A DNA stretch of 64,000 nt from assembly GCF_027923705.1 (NCBI RefSeq), contig NZ_AP026442.1, positions 1,798,001-1,862,000 on the forward strand, in the 5' to 3' direction. The DNA is from Cellulomonas sp. NTE-D12 (GTDB lineage: Bacteria > Actinomycetota > Actinomycetes > Actinomycetales > Cellulomonadaceae). Below the pieces are notes generated by a model. The model was not told the origin of the DNA, searched no databases, and saw nothing but the letters and a program-made list of their open reading frames with translations. This document shows, in pieces, positions 55,754 to 63,722 of this stretch. The stretch's first letter is position 1. Each line of letters opens with the position of its first letter. The translations under genes were made by a program, and so were the position numbers.

Positions 55754-55769
55754 CGGCCCCCAGGGGCCG
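55754..55769. promoter_or_regulatory. Palindrome sharing the CstR-operator core, upstream of poxB
   Basis: CGGCCCC-CA-GGGGCCG is a perfect palindrome 17 bases upstream of the poxB start. Read on the minus strand it contains CCCCTGGGGG, the same ten bases found in the operator at 50586-50599. It may be bound by the same CsoR-family protein. Confidence 0.5.
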
Positions 55770-55868
55770 TCGCCGTCCGTTCGACGCTAAGTCCGCCTTC
55801 TACGGACGGCCACCTGGCGCCCACGCGGCCGTCCGGATGTGGTGTCGCTCACGCGGGCCGTCCTCGAT

Positions 55869-55898
55869 TTGACCAGGTAGGTAAGCCTGACCTAACTT
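55869..55898 (+). promoter_or_regulatory. Promoter with DtxR/IdeR-type iron box
   Basis: TTGACC at 55869-55874 and TAACTT at 55893-55898, 18 bases apart, form a good sigma-70-like promoter. A 19-base iron-box-like sequence at 55877-55895 (TAGGTAAG...CTGACCTAA) agrees with the DtxR/IdeR consensus at about 15 of 19 positions and overlaps the spacer and -10 element, the right place for repression. Confidence 0.78.
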
Positions 55899-55929
55899 CG
55901 CACCGTCGTCGGATGGAGATGAGGGACCC

Positions 55930-56922
55930 GTGGGGATCGGTCGCACGCTGCTGCTGGGCTTCGTCGCCGGCGTCACGATCCTGCTCGGGCTGCCGGTCGG
56001 GCGGCTGCGTCGGCCTGCACCGACGTTGCGCGCCGTGCTGAACGCCACCGCTGTCGGCGTGCTCCTGTTCCTGGTGTGGGACGTGCTGAGCCACGCCTGG
56101 GAGCCCGTGGACTCGGCCCTCGGGGCGGTGCACGACGGCACCGGTGGGCTGAGCCCGGTACTCGGCCTCGGTGCGCTCTTCGTCGTCGGCCTCGCCGTCG
56201 GTCTCGGGTCGCTCGTCGGCTACGAGCGCTGGATGGCGCGCAACGCCGCGGTCCGGCCGGCAGGTGGGGGCACCGGTCCCGTCGCCGGCGGCTCGGACCT
56301 TTCGCCCGTGGGTGCCCCTCCGGGTGGCGTTCCCTCGGCGCCGGCGGCTGGCCTCGGCACGGCGACACTCGCGCCGACCAGGACGGCGGCGGCCGCATCG
56401 GTGGAGACCGTTCCCGTGGCCGTGGGTGAGCGCCTCTCGTCGTGGTCTCCCGCGAGGCGGCTCGCACTGCTGATCGCCATCGGCATCGGCCTGCACAACT
56501 TCGCCGAGGGCCTGGCGATCGGGCAGTCCGCCGGGCGCGGCGAGGTGGGCCTCGCCACGCTCCTGGTGATCGGCTTCGCCCTGCACAACGGCACGGAGGG
56601 GTTCGGCATCACGGCACCGCTCGCCGGTGACCTGGACGCCGACGGCAACCGGCGGCGGCCGTCGTGGGCGTTCCTGCTGACCCTCGGCCTGATCGGCGGC
56701 GGTCCCACCTTCGTCGGCACCGCGCTCGGCCACGGGTTCACCAGCGAGCCGGTCAGCGTGCTGTTCCTTACGCTGGCGGCGGGCTCGATCCTGTACGTCG
56801 TCACCCAGCTGCTCGGCGTCGCCGCCAAGGCGAAGCGTGCGGACCTGTTGGCGGTCGGGCTGCTGATCGGCCTGGTGGCGGGCTTCGCCACGGACGCGAT
56901 CGTCACTGCCGCGGGCGCCTGA
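55930..56922 (+). CDS. ZIP-family metal transporter under an iron box
   Basis: A 330-residue membrane protein of the ZIP family. The metal-binding helices contain HNFAEGLAIG (H189) and HNGTEGFGI (H219). Eight hydrophobic segments are seen, with a long loop (about 110-170) that is Gly/Ala/Thr-rich and lacks the usual His cluster. Substrates in the family include zinc, iron and manganese. The overlapping iron box suggests iron (or manganese) uptake repressed when metal is sufficient. The GTG at 55930 follows GAGGG. Confidence 0.88.
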   Translation: MGIGRTLLLGFVAGVTILLGLPVGRLRRPAPTLRAVLNATAVGVLLFLVWDVLSHAWEPVDSALGAVHDGTGGLSPVLGLGALFVVGLAVGLGSLVGYERWMARNAAVRPAGGGTGPVAGGSDLSPVGAPPGGVPSAPAAGLGTATLAPTRTAAAASVETVPVAVGERLSSWSPARRLALLIAIGIGLHNFAEGLAIGQSAGRGEVGLATLLVIGFALHNGTEGFGITAPLAGDLDADGNRRRPSWAFLLTLGLIGGGPTFVGTALGHGFTSEPVSVLFLTLAAGSILYVVTQLLGVAAKAKRADLLAVGLLIGLVAGFATDAIVTAAGA

Positions 56923-57040
56923 CAGGCCAAAGCCCTCGCCGGTGCCGTCGCAGCCCGCGCGATACCGGTCGCCGTCACGGGCATCCGACGGCACGCGCAG
57001 GCGCGACGGTCGACGAGATGCTGGTGACGCCGCTGCCCCC

Positions 57041-57142
57041 GTCTCGTGGCACGTCACCGGGACGGGGGACGATGCGGCTGCGCGCCTGCTCGATCCCTCG
57101 GCGCTCCGGTGCGCCAACCAGCTGGTGGTCGGGGCGCGCTGA
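57041..57142 (+). pseudogene. KdpD-like universal-stress-domain relic
   Basis: A short frame reads VSWHVTGTGDDAAARLLDPS and ends ALRCANQLVVGAR then TGA. It aligns well in my reading with the part of the KdpD sensor kinase that has VVGDD-x-ALLDFAR-x5-NATQLVLGAS. No start, no preceding KdpD-N domain and no kinase follow. It lies in the 257-base gap before the Kup potassium permease, so it may be what remains of a lost kdp locus. Confidence 0.45.
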
Positions 57143-57179
57143 CCGGGTCGGCCCCCGACCGGCATGCCACGATGCCGTT

Positions 57180-59162
57180 GTGACGAACGCGGAGATGCCG
57201 GTCGGCGCGGCCGAGCCGGGGAGCGGCACGCCGGCGGCGACGGGCCCGACGGGCGCGACGGACGCTCCCGAGCCTCACGGCTCGCACCGCGCGGGCGCCA
57301 CCGCGCTCGCGCTCGGTGCGCTCGGGGTGGTGTTCGGCGACATCGGCACCAGCCCGCTGTACGCGCTGCAGACCGTGTTCAGCATCGACCACAACGACGT
57401 GCAGCCCACGCCCGGTGACGTGCTGGGCGTGGTGTCGATGGTGTTCTGGTCCATCGCCGTCATCGTCTCCGTCAAGTACGTCGCGCTGATCATGCGGGCC
57501 GACAACGAGGGGGAGGGCGGCATCCTCGCCCTCGTCGCGCTGCTGCGGGACCGGCTGGGAGACCCCCGGCGGCTCGCCGCGGCGACGCTGCTGGGCATCC
57601 TCGGTGCGGCGCTGTTCTACGGGGACAGCGTGATCACCCCGGCGATCTCGGTGATGTCCGCGGTCGAGGGCGTGGTGGTCTCGGACCCCGCGCTGGTGCG
57701 GCTCGTGCTGCCGGTCTCGGTGGTGATCCTCACCGTCCTGTTCACCGTGCAGCGGTGGGGGACCGGGGCGGTGAGCCGGGCGTTCGCGCCCGTGATGGTC
57801 CTGTGGTTCGGCGTGCTGGCCCTTCTCGGGGTGCCGCAGATCGTGCAGAACCCGACCGTGCTGCGGGCCCTGTCGCCCACCTACGCGCTCACGTTCGCCG
57901 TCCACCGACCCTTCGTCGCGTTCATCGCGCTGGGCGCGGTGGTGCTGACCATCACGGGCGCCGAGGCGCTGTACGCGGACATGGGCCACTTCGGCCCGCA
58001 CGCGATCCGGCGGGCCTGGTACCTGGTGGTGTTCCCGGCGCTGGTGCTCAACTACTTCGGTCAGGGCGCGATGATCCTGCGGGACCCGAGCACCACGGCG
58101 AACCCGTTCTTCCGGCTCGCGCCGACGTGGGCCACCCTCCCGCTGGTCGTCCTGGCGACCCTGGCCACCGTCATCGCGTCCCAGGCGGTCATCTCGGGCG
58201 CCTACTCGGTGTCCCGGCAGGCGGTGCGCCTCGGTCTGTTCCCGCGGCTCGCGGTGCGGCACACCTCCAAGGAGGAGGGTGGCCAGATCTACGTGCCGGC
58301 GATCAACTGGATCCTCTTCGTCGGCGTCCTGGTGCTGATCGCGGTGTTCCGCAGCTCGGGCCGGCTGGCCACCGCGTACGGCCTGGCGGTCACCGGCACC
58401 CTGTTCCTCACCTCGCTGCTGTATCTCCTGCTCGCCAAGCGGGTGTGGCACTGGGCGCTGTGGAAGGTGGTCGCCTACAGCGTCGTGGTCGGCGGTCTCG
58501 AGGTGCTGTTCTTCGGCGCGAACCTGCTGAAGATCGTCAGCGGCGGCTGGCTGCCCCTCCTGATCGCCGCGATCGTCGTCACGCTGATGACGACCTGGCG
58601 CAAGGGCGCGGCCACGCTGACGGCACAGCGGACGCGCCTCGAGGGACCGCTCGACGAGTTCATCGCCATGGTGCGCGAGAAGGACGTCCAGCGCGTCCCC
58701 GGGTTCGCCGTCTTCCCGCACCCGAACAAGACGACCACCCCGCTGGCCCTGCGCTCGCACGTCACGTTCAACCGGGTGCTGCACCGGCACGTCGCGATCG
58801 TGCAGATCGTCAACGAGAACGTGCCGCACATCCGGCACGTCGACCGCGTGGAGATCGACGACCTCGGCCACGGCGACGACGGCATCGTGCACGTGACCAT
58901 CCACGTCGGGTTCAACGACAGCCAGGACATCCCCCGCGGGCTGGCGCTGGCGATCGGGAAGTCACCCGAGCTGGACGTCGACATCGCCGACGCCCACTAC
59001 TTCCTCTCGGTGCTCACCGTCCACGCCACGGGGGCGCCGCGCATGACGGGCTGGCGCGAGCGGCTGTTCGTCTGGATGGCGCACAACGCCGCCAACCGCA
59101 CGGAGGTGTTCCACCTGCCGCCCGAGCGCACCGTGGTGATGGGCGCGAACCTCGAGCTGTAG
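57180..59162 (+). CDS. kup: Kup-family potassium transporter
   Basis: A 660-residue potassium/proton symporter of the KUP/HAK family. GALGVVFGDIGTSPLYAL lies at the start of helix 1, GEGGILALVAL follows, then ALFYGDSVITPAISVMSAVEG (57609-57671) and GAEALYADMGHFG. About 12 helices are followed by a cytoplasmic tail of about 180 residues. The 35-residue N-terminal extension is Gly/Ala/Thr-rich. The GTG at 57180 has no ribosome site but a -10-like CACGAT at 57169-57174, which would suit a leaderless mRNA. No ydaO riboswitch core was seen upstream. Confidence 0.94.
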   Translation: MTNAEMPVGAAEPGSGTPAATGPTGATDAPEPHGSHRAGATALALGALGVVFGDIGTSPLYALQTVFSIDHNDVQPTPGDVLGVVSMVFWSIAVIVSVKYVALIMRADNEGEGGILALVALLRDRLGDPRRLAAATLLGILGAALFYGDSVITPAISVMSAVEGVVVSDPALVRLVLPVSVVILTVLFTVQRWGTGAVSRAFAPVMVLWFGVLALLGVPQIVQNPTVLRALSPTYALTFAVHRPFVAFIALGAVVLTITGAEALYADMGHFGPHAIRRAWYLVVFPALVLNYFGQGAMILRDPSTTANPFFRLAPTWATLPLVVLATLATVIASQAVISGAYSVSRQAVRLGLFPRLAVRHTSKEEGGQIYVPAINWILFVGVLVLIAVFRSSGRLATAYGLAVTGTLFLTSLLYLLLAKRVWHWALWKVVAYSVVVGGLEVLFFGANLLKIVSGGWLPLLIAAIVVTLMTTWRKGAATLTAQRTRLEGPLDEFIAMVREKDVQRVPGFAVFPHPNKTTTPLALRSHVTFNRVLHRHVAIVQIVNENVPHIRHVDRVEIDDLGHGDDGIVHVTIHVGFNDSQDIPRGLALAIGKSPELDVDIADAHYFLSVLTVHATGAPRMTGWRERLFVWMAHNAANRTEVFHLPPERTVVMGANLEL

Positions 59163-59169
59163 CGCGCGG

Positions 59170-60102
59170 TCAGCGGTCGAGGATCACCTGCAGCAGCCGG
59201 GCCGCCGCGGCGCTGGGTGCTCCGGGCCCCTGCCACACCGCGCGGATCCGTCGGCGCAACGGACCGCCGTCGGACCGTCGAGGCTGCTCCCCAGTGGCGA
59301 GCGGGACCGGCACCAGCCGCCCCTGGGCGAGCTCGGCCTGCACGGCCAGGCCGGAGATCACGGTCGGCGCGACGCCGGACAGCGCCGCTGCGACCAGGGC
59401 CGTCGTCGAGGCGACCTCGACCGCGGCCGTCGGCGTCACGCCGTCCCGGGCGAGCCAGCGCTCGAGCACGTCCCGGGTGCCGGACCCCGGCTCCCGCAGC
59501 GCGAGCGGGACGCCCGCGAGGTCCCGCGGCCGCAGCGGGGCGCCGCGGCCGGCCCACGGGTGCGCCGCGCGCACCAGCAGCATCAGCTCGTCGGTGCAGA
59601 TCGTCGTGCTGCGCAGACCACGAGGGGCGGACGCGCCCTCGACGAAGCCCAGCGCCACGGCACCCGAGCGCACCTGCTCCGCCACGTCCGCCGAGTTCGC
59701 CATCCGCACCGCGATGCTGATCTCGGGCGCCTCGCGGGACATGCGCACCAGCCACTGCGGCACCAGGTGCTCCGCCACCGTCAGGCTCGCGCACACGGTC
59801 AGGTGAGTGTCCTGCTCACGGCGCAGGGCCCGGGCCGCATCCGTCAGGTCGGTCGTCGCGGTGAGGACGCGGCGCGCCAGCTCGACGACCAGCAGCCCCT
59901 CGTCGGTCAGCCCCGAGCCGGAGCGCCCACGGCGCACGAGTGCCAGGCCCAGGCGCCGCTCGAGGGCCCGGACACCCTCGCTGGCCGAGGGCTGGCTGAT
60001 GCCGCTCGCTCGCGCGGCGGCGCCGATGCCACCCGTGTCCGCGACGGCGACCAGGAGTGCGAGGCCGCGCAGGTCGGGGAGCGCGGAAGGGAGCGAGGTC
60101 AT
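59170..60102 (-). CDS. LysR-family transcriptional regulator
   Basis: A 310-residue LTTR. The N-terminal winged helix has LLVAVADTGGIGAAARASGISQPSASEGVRALE, in 59956-60054, with the standard recognition helix. The substrate-binding domain starts at HLTVCASLTVAEHL and has the effector-cleft pattern GFVEG and VASTTALVAAALSGVAPTVIS. It is divergent from the YeiH-like gene with only 70 bases between, so it probably controls it and itself. The palindrome at 60100-60116 covers its start codon. Confidence 0.92.
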   Translation of the reverse strand: MTSLPSALPDLRGLALLVAVADTGGIGAAARASGISQPSASEGVRALERRLGLALVRRGRSGSGLTDEGLLVVELARRVLTATTDLTDAARALRREQDTHLTVCASLTVAEHLVPQWLVRMSREAPEISIAVRMANSADVAEQVRSGAVALGFVEGASAPRGLRSTTICTDELMLLVRAAHPWAGRGAPLRPRDLAGVPLALREPGSGTRDVLERWLARDGVTPTAAVEVASTTALVAAALSGVAPTVISGLAVQAELAQGRLVPVPLATGEQPRRSDGGPLRRRIRAVWQGPGAPSAAAARLLQVILDR

Positions 60103-60116
60103 AGCCGCAGCCTATG
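60100..60116. promoter_or_regulatory. Palindrome at the lysR/yeiH junction
   Basis: CATAG-N7-CTATG is a perfect dyad that includes the lysR start codon. Its ATAG-N7-CTAT core has LTTR-box character and it is a likely autoregulatory site. Confidence 0.6.
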
Positions 60117-60172
60117 ACGGCATCGCGAACAGCCTGCTAGCGACTCCTGACGCCCGGCGCGACCCTGATGGG

Positions 60173-61240
60173 GTGACGACATCTGAGACGGACGCGCCGA
60201 CGTTGCCCACCCCTGTCGTGTCGATCCGTGCCATCGGACCGGGCCTCGTCGTCGCCGTGCTGCTCGGGGCTGCCGCGACGTGGGCCGGCACCCTGGTGCC
60301 GGTCGTCGGCGGACCGGTCGTCGGCATCGTCCTCGGGGTGCTGTGCCGGGAGCTGCTGCTACGGCGCGCGCCGTGGTCGGTGGACCTCGAGACCGGTGCA
60401 CGGATCGCGTCGAAGCAGGTGCTGCAGGTCGCCGTCGTGCTGCTGGGCTTCGGGCTGTCGCTGAGCCAGGTGCTGGCGACCGGGCGGTCGGCGTTGCCCG
60501 TGATGCTCGGCACGCTGGCGGTCGGGCTGGCCGGGGCGGCGGTGCTCGGCCGGCGCCTCGGGCTCGATCGGGAGACGCGCACGCTCGTCGGGGTCGGAAC
60601 CGCCATCTGCGGTGCTTCCGCGATCGCCGCGACCAGCGCCGTCATCGGTGCGTCCGAGGTGGCCGTCGCCACCTCCGTGACCACGATCTTCCTGTTCAAC
60701 GCCGTGGCGGCGGTGCTCTTCCCCGTGGTCGGCCACCTGCTCGGGCTGTCGCAGGCGTCGTTCGGCCTGTGGGCAGGCACGGCGATCAACGACGCCTCCT
60801 CGGTGGTCGCCGCCGGCACCGTGTTCGGCGCGAGCGCGCTGGCCACCGCGGTGGTGGTCAAGCTGACCCGGACGCTGATGATCGTCCCGATCACCCTCAC
60901 GTTGGCCGTCGGGGCCCACCGACGTGCCTGCCCCGCTGCCGGGGCAGCGGGGCAGCGTGGGCCCACGGTCCGCTGGACCCGGCTGGTGCCGCCCTTCCTC
61001 GTCCTGTTCCTCCTCGCCGCCGCCGTGAACTCGGCGCATGCGGTGCCGACCACCTGGCAGCCCGGGCTGGCGTGGACCGCACGGCTGCTGACGGCCGTCG
61101 CGCTCGCCGGCGTCGGGCTGCTGACGCCGGTCGAGGGCCTGCGCCGGGCCGGCTGGCGGCCGCTCGCGCTGGGCGGCGCGCTGTGGCTCGCCGTCGCGAG
61201 CAGCAGCCTCGCGCTGCAGGGGCTGACCGGACGCCTGTGA
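60173..61240 (+). CDS. YeiH/YadS-family putative sulfate or sulfite exporter
   Basis: A 355-residue membrane protein of the Cons_hypoth698 (YeiH) family, with 9-11 helices. Conserved blocks are KQVLQVAVVLLGFGLSLSQ, GVGTAICGASAIAATSAVIGA, WAGTAINDASSVVAAGTVFG. YeiH proteins are regulated by a divergent LysR protein (YeiE in enterobacteria), as here. The transported ion is not firmly known. Sulfite or sulfate is the usual proposal. The GTG at 60173 lies just after GATGGG. Confidence 0.9.
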   Translation: MTTSETDAPTLPTPVVSIRAIGPGLVVAVLLGAAATWAGTLVPVVGGPVVGIVLGVLCRELLLRRAPWSVDLETGARIASKQVLQVAVVLLGFGLSLSQVLATGRSALPVMLGTLAVGLAGAAVLGRRLGLDRETRTLVGVGTAICGASAIAATSAVIGASEVAVATSVTTIFLFNAVAAVLFPVVGHLLGLSQASFGLWAGTAINDASSVVAAGTVFGASALATAVVVKLTRTLMIVPITLTLAVGAHRRACPAAGAAGQRGPTVRWTRLVPPFLVLFLLAAAVNSAHAVPTTWQPGLAWTARLLTAVALAGVGLLTPVEGLRRAGWRPLALGGALWLAVASSSLALQGLTGRL

Positions 61241-61254
61241 GGGTCCGGGTCCGC

Positions 61255-62451
61255 TCAGCCCTCCGCAGGGGCCGGCGGGATCCTCGGGCCCGACGGGTCG
61301 GAGACGTCGGCGACGTCGGGGTGCTGCCCGAGGGTCCGCGCCGCCACGGCGGCACCGGCCGAGGCGGCTCCGATGGTGACCAGCGCCCCGAGCACCAGGG
61401 CCGCGGGGACCCCCGGGCCGAGCAGCCCCGACTGGGTGCCCAGCGTCGCGGCGGCGACCGGGACGCCCAGCTGCGCGGCCGCCAGGGCACCGAGGGACAC
61501 GGGCTGGCCGACGGCCCGGGTCGCGAGGTGGGCCAGCACCGCCCCGAGGCCGAGGGCGATGCCGAGCCCGACGAGCGAAGGCCGCCGGCCCAGCGCGTGC
61601 AGGTCGAGCGACGCACCGAGCCAGACGAAGAAGACGGGGCCCAGGAAGCCCTCGGTGACCGCGAACAGCTGCCGGGCCAGGCGCCGCGGCTCCCCGATGG
61701 CGGCGACCACCAGCCCGAAGGTGAACCCGGCGAGCATGACCGAGACGTGGCCGAGCTGGGCCACCGCGGCGAGCGCGAACAGGATCGTCAGGTTGCTCCG
61801 CAGCTCGAGGGCCAGCTTGCGACGTTCCGACACCCGGTGCAGGTGGTGCCGCCAGCCGCGCCGCTCGGCGGCCCGCAGCACCACGTACAGCACCGCCGCC
61901 GAGGCGACGACCGCCGCGGCGCCCAGCGCCGCGCGTGGTGCACCGGCCGGGTCGACGGCCAGGGGGACCGCGACGATGCAGGCGGCGTCGGCGACGGCGA
62001 CCTGCGGCAGCAGCTGCAGCACGGGCGGACCGTCGAGCCGCAGGTTCTGCACAGACGGCAGGATCACAGCCGCCGACGACGACGCCATCAGGACCGCGTA
62101 CAGCGCCGCGTGCCCGGTCCCGGTGAGCGCTGCGACGCCGAGCGCCAGCGGGACCGCGGCGACGACCACCACCCCGAAGCGCAGGAGTCCCACCGGCAGC
62201 GCGTCGCGCAGCCGCCGGTCGGCGACCGGCACGTGCGATCCGGCCACGAACATCACCAGCGCGAACCCGACGTTGGCCAGGAACGCGAAGGTCGGCTGGG
62301 ACGCGTGCAGCGCACCGACTCCCATCGGTCCGAGCAGGATGCCGGCGAGCAGCTCGCCCACCACGACGGGCACGCCCCAGCGGCGCGGTGCGGCGAGAGC
62401 CGGACCGAGCAGGCCGGCGAGGCAGATCAGTGCGAGGGCGGCGAAGCTCAT
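61255..62451 (-). CDS. Cation:proton antiporter (CPA2 type)
   Basis: A 398-residue membrane protein with about 12 helices of the Na+/H+ exchanger fold (GVPVVVGELLAGILLGPMGVG; FALVMFVAGSHVPV; LMASSSAAVILPS; VAVADAACIVAVPLAVD; GFLGPVFFVWLGASLDL). The ion-binding Asp pair position reads VADAA, one acid only, as in electroneutral CPA members. The C-terminus is short, with no KTN or TrkA domain. The ATG at 62451 is preferred over a 12-residue longer reading. The gene is convergent with the YeiH gene. Confidence 0.88.
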   Translation of the reverse strand: MSFAALALICLAGLLGPALAAPRRWGVPVVVGELLAGILLGPMGVGALHASQPTFAFLANVGFALVMFVAGSHVPVADRRLRDALPVGLLRFGVVVVAAVPLALGVAALTGTGHAALYAVLMASSSAAVILPSVQNLRLDGPPVLQLLPQVAVADAACIVAVPLAVDPAGAPRAALGAAAVVASAAVLYVVLRAAERRGWRHHLHRVSERRKLALELRSNLTILFALAAVAQLGHVSVMLAGFTFGLVVAAIGEPRRLARQLFAVTEGFLGPVFFVWLGASLDLHALGRRPSLVGLGIALGLGAVLAHLATRAVGQPVSLGALAAAQLGVPVAAATLGTQSGLLGPGVPAALVLGALVTIGAASAGAAVAARTLGQHPDVADVSDPSGPRIPPAPAEG

Positions 62452-62684
62452 GGATCGCCGTCCGGCTGGGGCGACGGCCCGGTGCACGGTCTGTCGGGCG
62501 CGGCCGACGCGTGCCGGCCGGACTGGCGGGGGCGCGGCGGTTCGCCGTTCGCCACCATCCGCGCCACCGCCCCAGTCTGGCGGGCTTCGCGCCCACGGTG
62601 GAGGGGGTACGGCTGCGTGTCGCGGGAGCGGGGCGCGTGGGAGCGTGCGGTGCCGGGGAACGCGGAGGCACCGGGGGAGCGCGG

Positions 62685-63722
62685 TCAGCGGGCGAGCCGC
62701 TCCACGATGGTGCCGAACAGCCAGGGCGCCGCCTCAGCGACCGGCACGACGGCGCGACGCGCGGGCGACGCCGCCCACGTGACGAGCCCGGCGGTCAGCA
62801 GCCGGTAGTCACGCGTGGCGTGCAGCCAGGCGTGCTCGTAGGCGGTCGGGTCGTCGAGGTGGGCGATCGCCGCGTGCGCCTGCGCCAGGCCGACCCGCAG
62901 ACCCTCGCCGGTCAGCGCGTCCACGTAGCCGGACGCGTCGCCGACCAACCGGACGCGACCGGCGGTACGGGCCCTCGTCCGCTGCAGCAGCGGTCCGGCA
63001 CCGCGCACCGTGCTGGTGGGCGCGGCGCCGTCGAGCCGGCGTCGCAGGGACGGGAAGGACCCGAGCACGGTGTCGAAGTCCGCTCCGCGCGGGCCGAGCA
63101 GCGCCACGCCGACCTCCTCGCGGCTCACGGGCGTGACGTACGCCTCCGCCTCGGGGCCCCAGTGGACCTCCACGCGGTCGGTCCACGGGGCGACCGCGAA
63201 GTGCCGACGCAGCCCGAAGCGCGGGGGCGCGGTGCGGCGCCGCGGTGGGCCGGCCTCCAGACCGACCAGACCCCGCACCGTCGAGTGCAGCCCGTCGCAA
63301 CCGAGCAGCCACCGACCTCGCACACCCGCCGCCTCGACGCTCGTCGGCCCGAGCCGGACCTCGGTGACGCGCGCGACGAGGTGCTCGACGCCCAGGGCCG
63401 CCGAGCGGGCGAGGAGGGTCTCGTGCAGCACGGTCCGCCGCACGCCCCTGCCGCGCCCGCCCCGGAACGCGTGCTCTGCCCGCCGGCGCTCGTCCCGGTA
63501 GGTGATGCCCGTCAGCGGATGCCCAACGGGGTCGACGCCCAGGCGGGTGAGCGCCGTCAGCGTCCCGGGCATCAGCCCTTCGCCGCACGCCTTGTCGATC
63601 GCGCCGACGCGGGGTTCGACGACCACCACGGACAGGCCGGCCAGCCGCGCCTCGATCGCGGCAGCGAGCCCGACGGGTCCGCCACCGACCACCAGCACGT
63701 CGGCGTCGACGTCGGCGCTCAT
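62685..63722 (-). CDS. FAD-dependent monooxygenase (SrsC/geranylgeranyl-reductase-like)
   Basis: A 345-residue flavoprotein of the FAD_binding_3/GGR type. VLVVGGGPVGLAAAIEARLAG is split across residues 9-29. The DG motif LLGCDGLHSTVR and the second FAD block GRVRLVGDASGYVDALTGEGL are intact. The short length and the methyltransferase partner overlapping by ATGA match SrsC, a flavoprotein hydroxylase that converts alkylresorcinols to quinones in Streptomyces. A prenyl-chain reductase is the other possibility. The 233 bases on its downstream side (62452-62684) show no gene. Confidence 0.85.
   Translation of the reverse strand: MSADVDADVLVVGGGPVGLAAAIEARLAGLSVVVVEPRVGAIDKACGEGLMPGTLTALTRLGVDPVGHPLTGITYRDERRRAEHAFRGGRGRGVRRTVLHETLLARSAALGVEHLVARVTEVRLGPTSVEAAGVRGRWLLGCDGLHSTVRGLVGLEAGPPRRRTAPPRFGLRRHFAVAPWTDRVEVHWGPEAEAYVTPVSREEVGVALLGPRGADFDTVLGSFPSLRRRLDGAAPTSTVRGAGPLLQRTRARTAGRVRLVGDASGYVDALTGEGLRVGLAQAHAAIAHLDDPTAYEHAWLHATRDYRLLTAGLVTWAASPARRAVVPVAEAAPWLFGTIVERLAR

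Noticed and set aside
56923..57179. c-di-AMP (ydaO-type) riboswitch before kup
   Set aside because: Potassium transporters of actinobacteria often have one, but the conserved core could not be found and the space is partly filled by the KdpD-like fragment.
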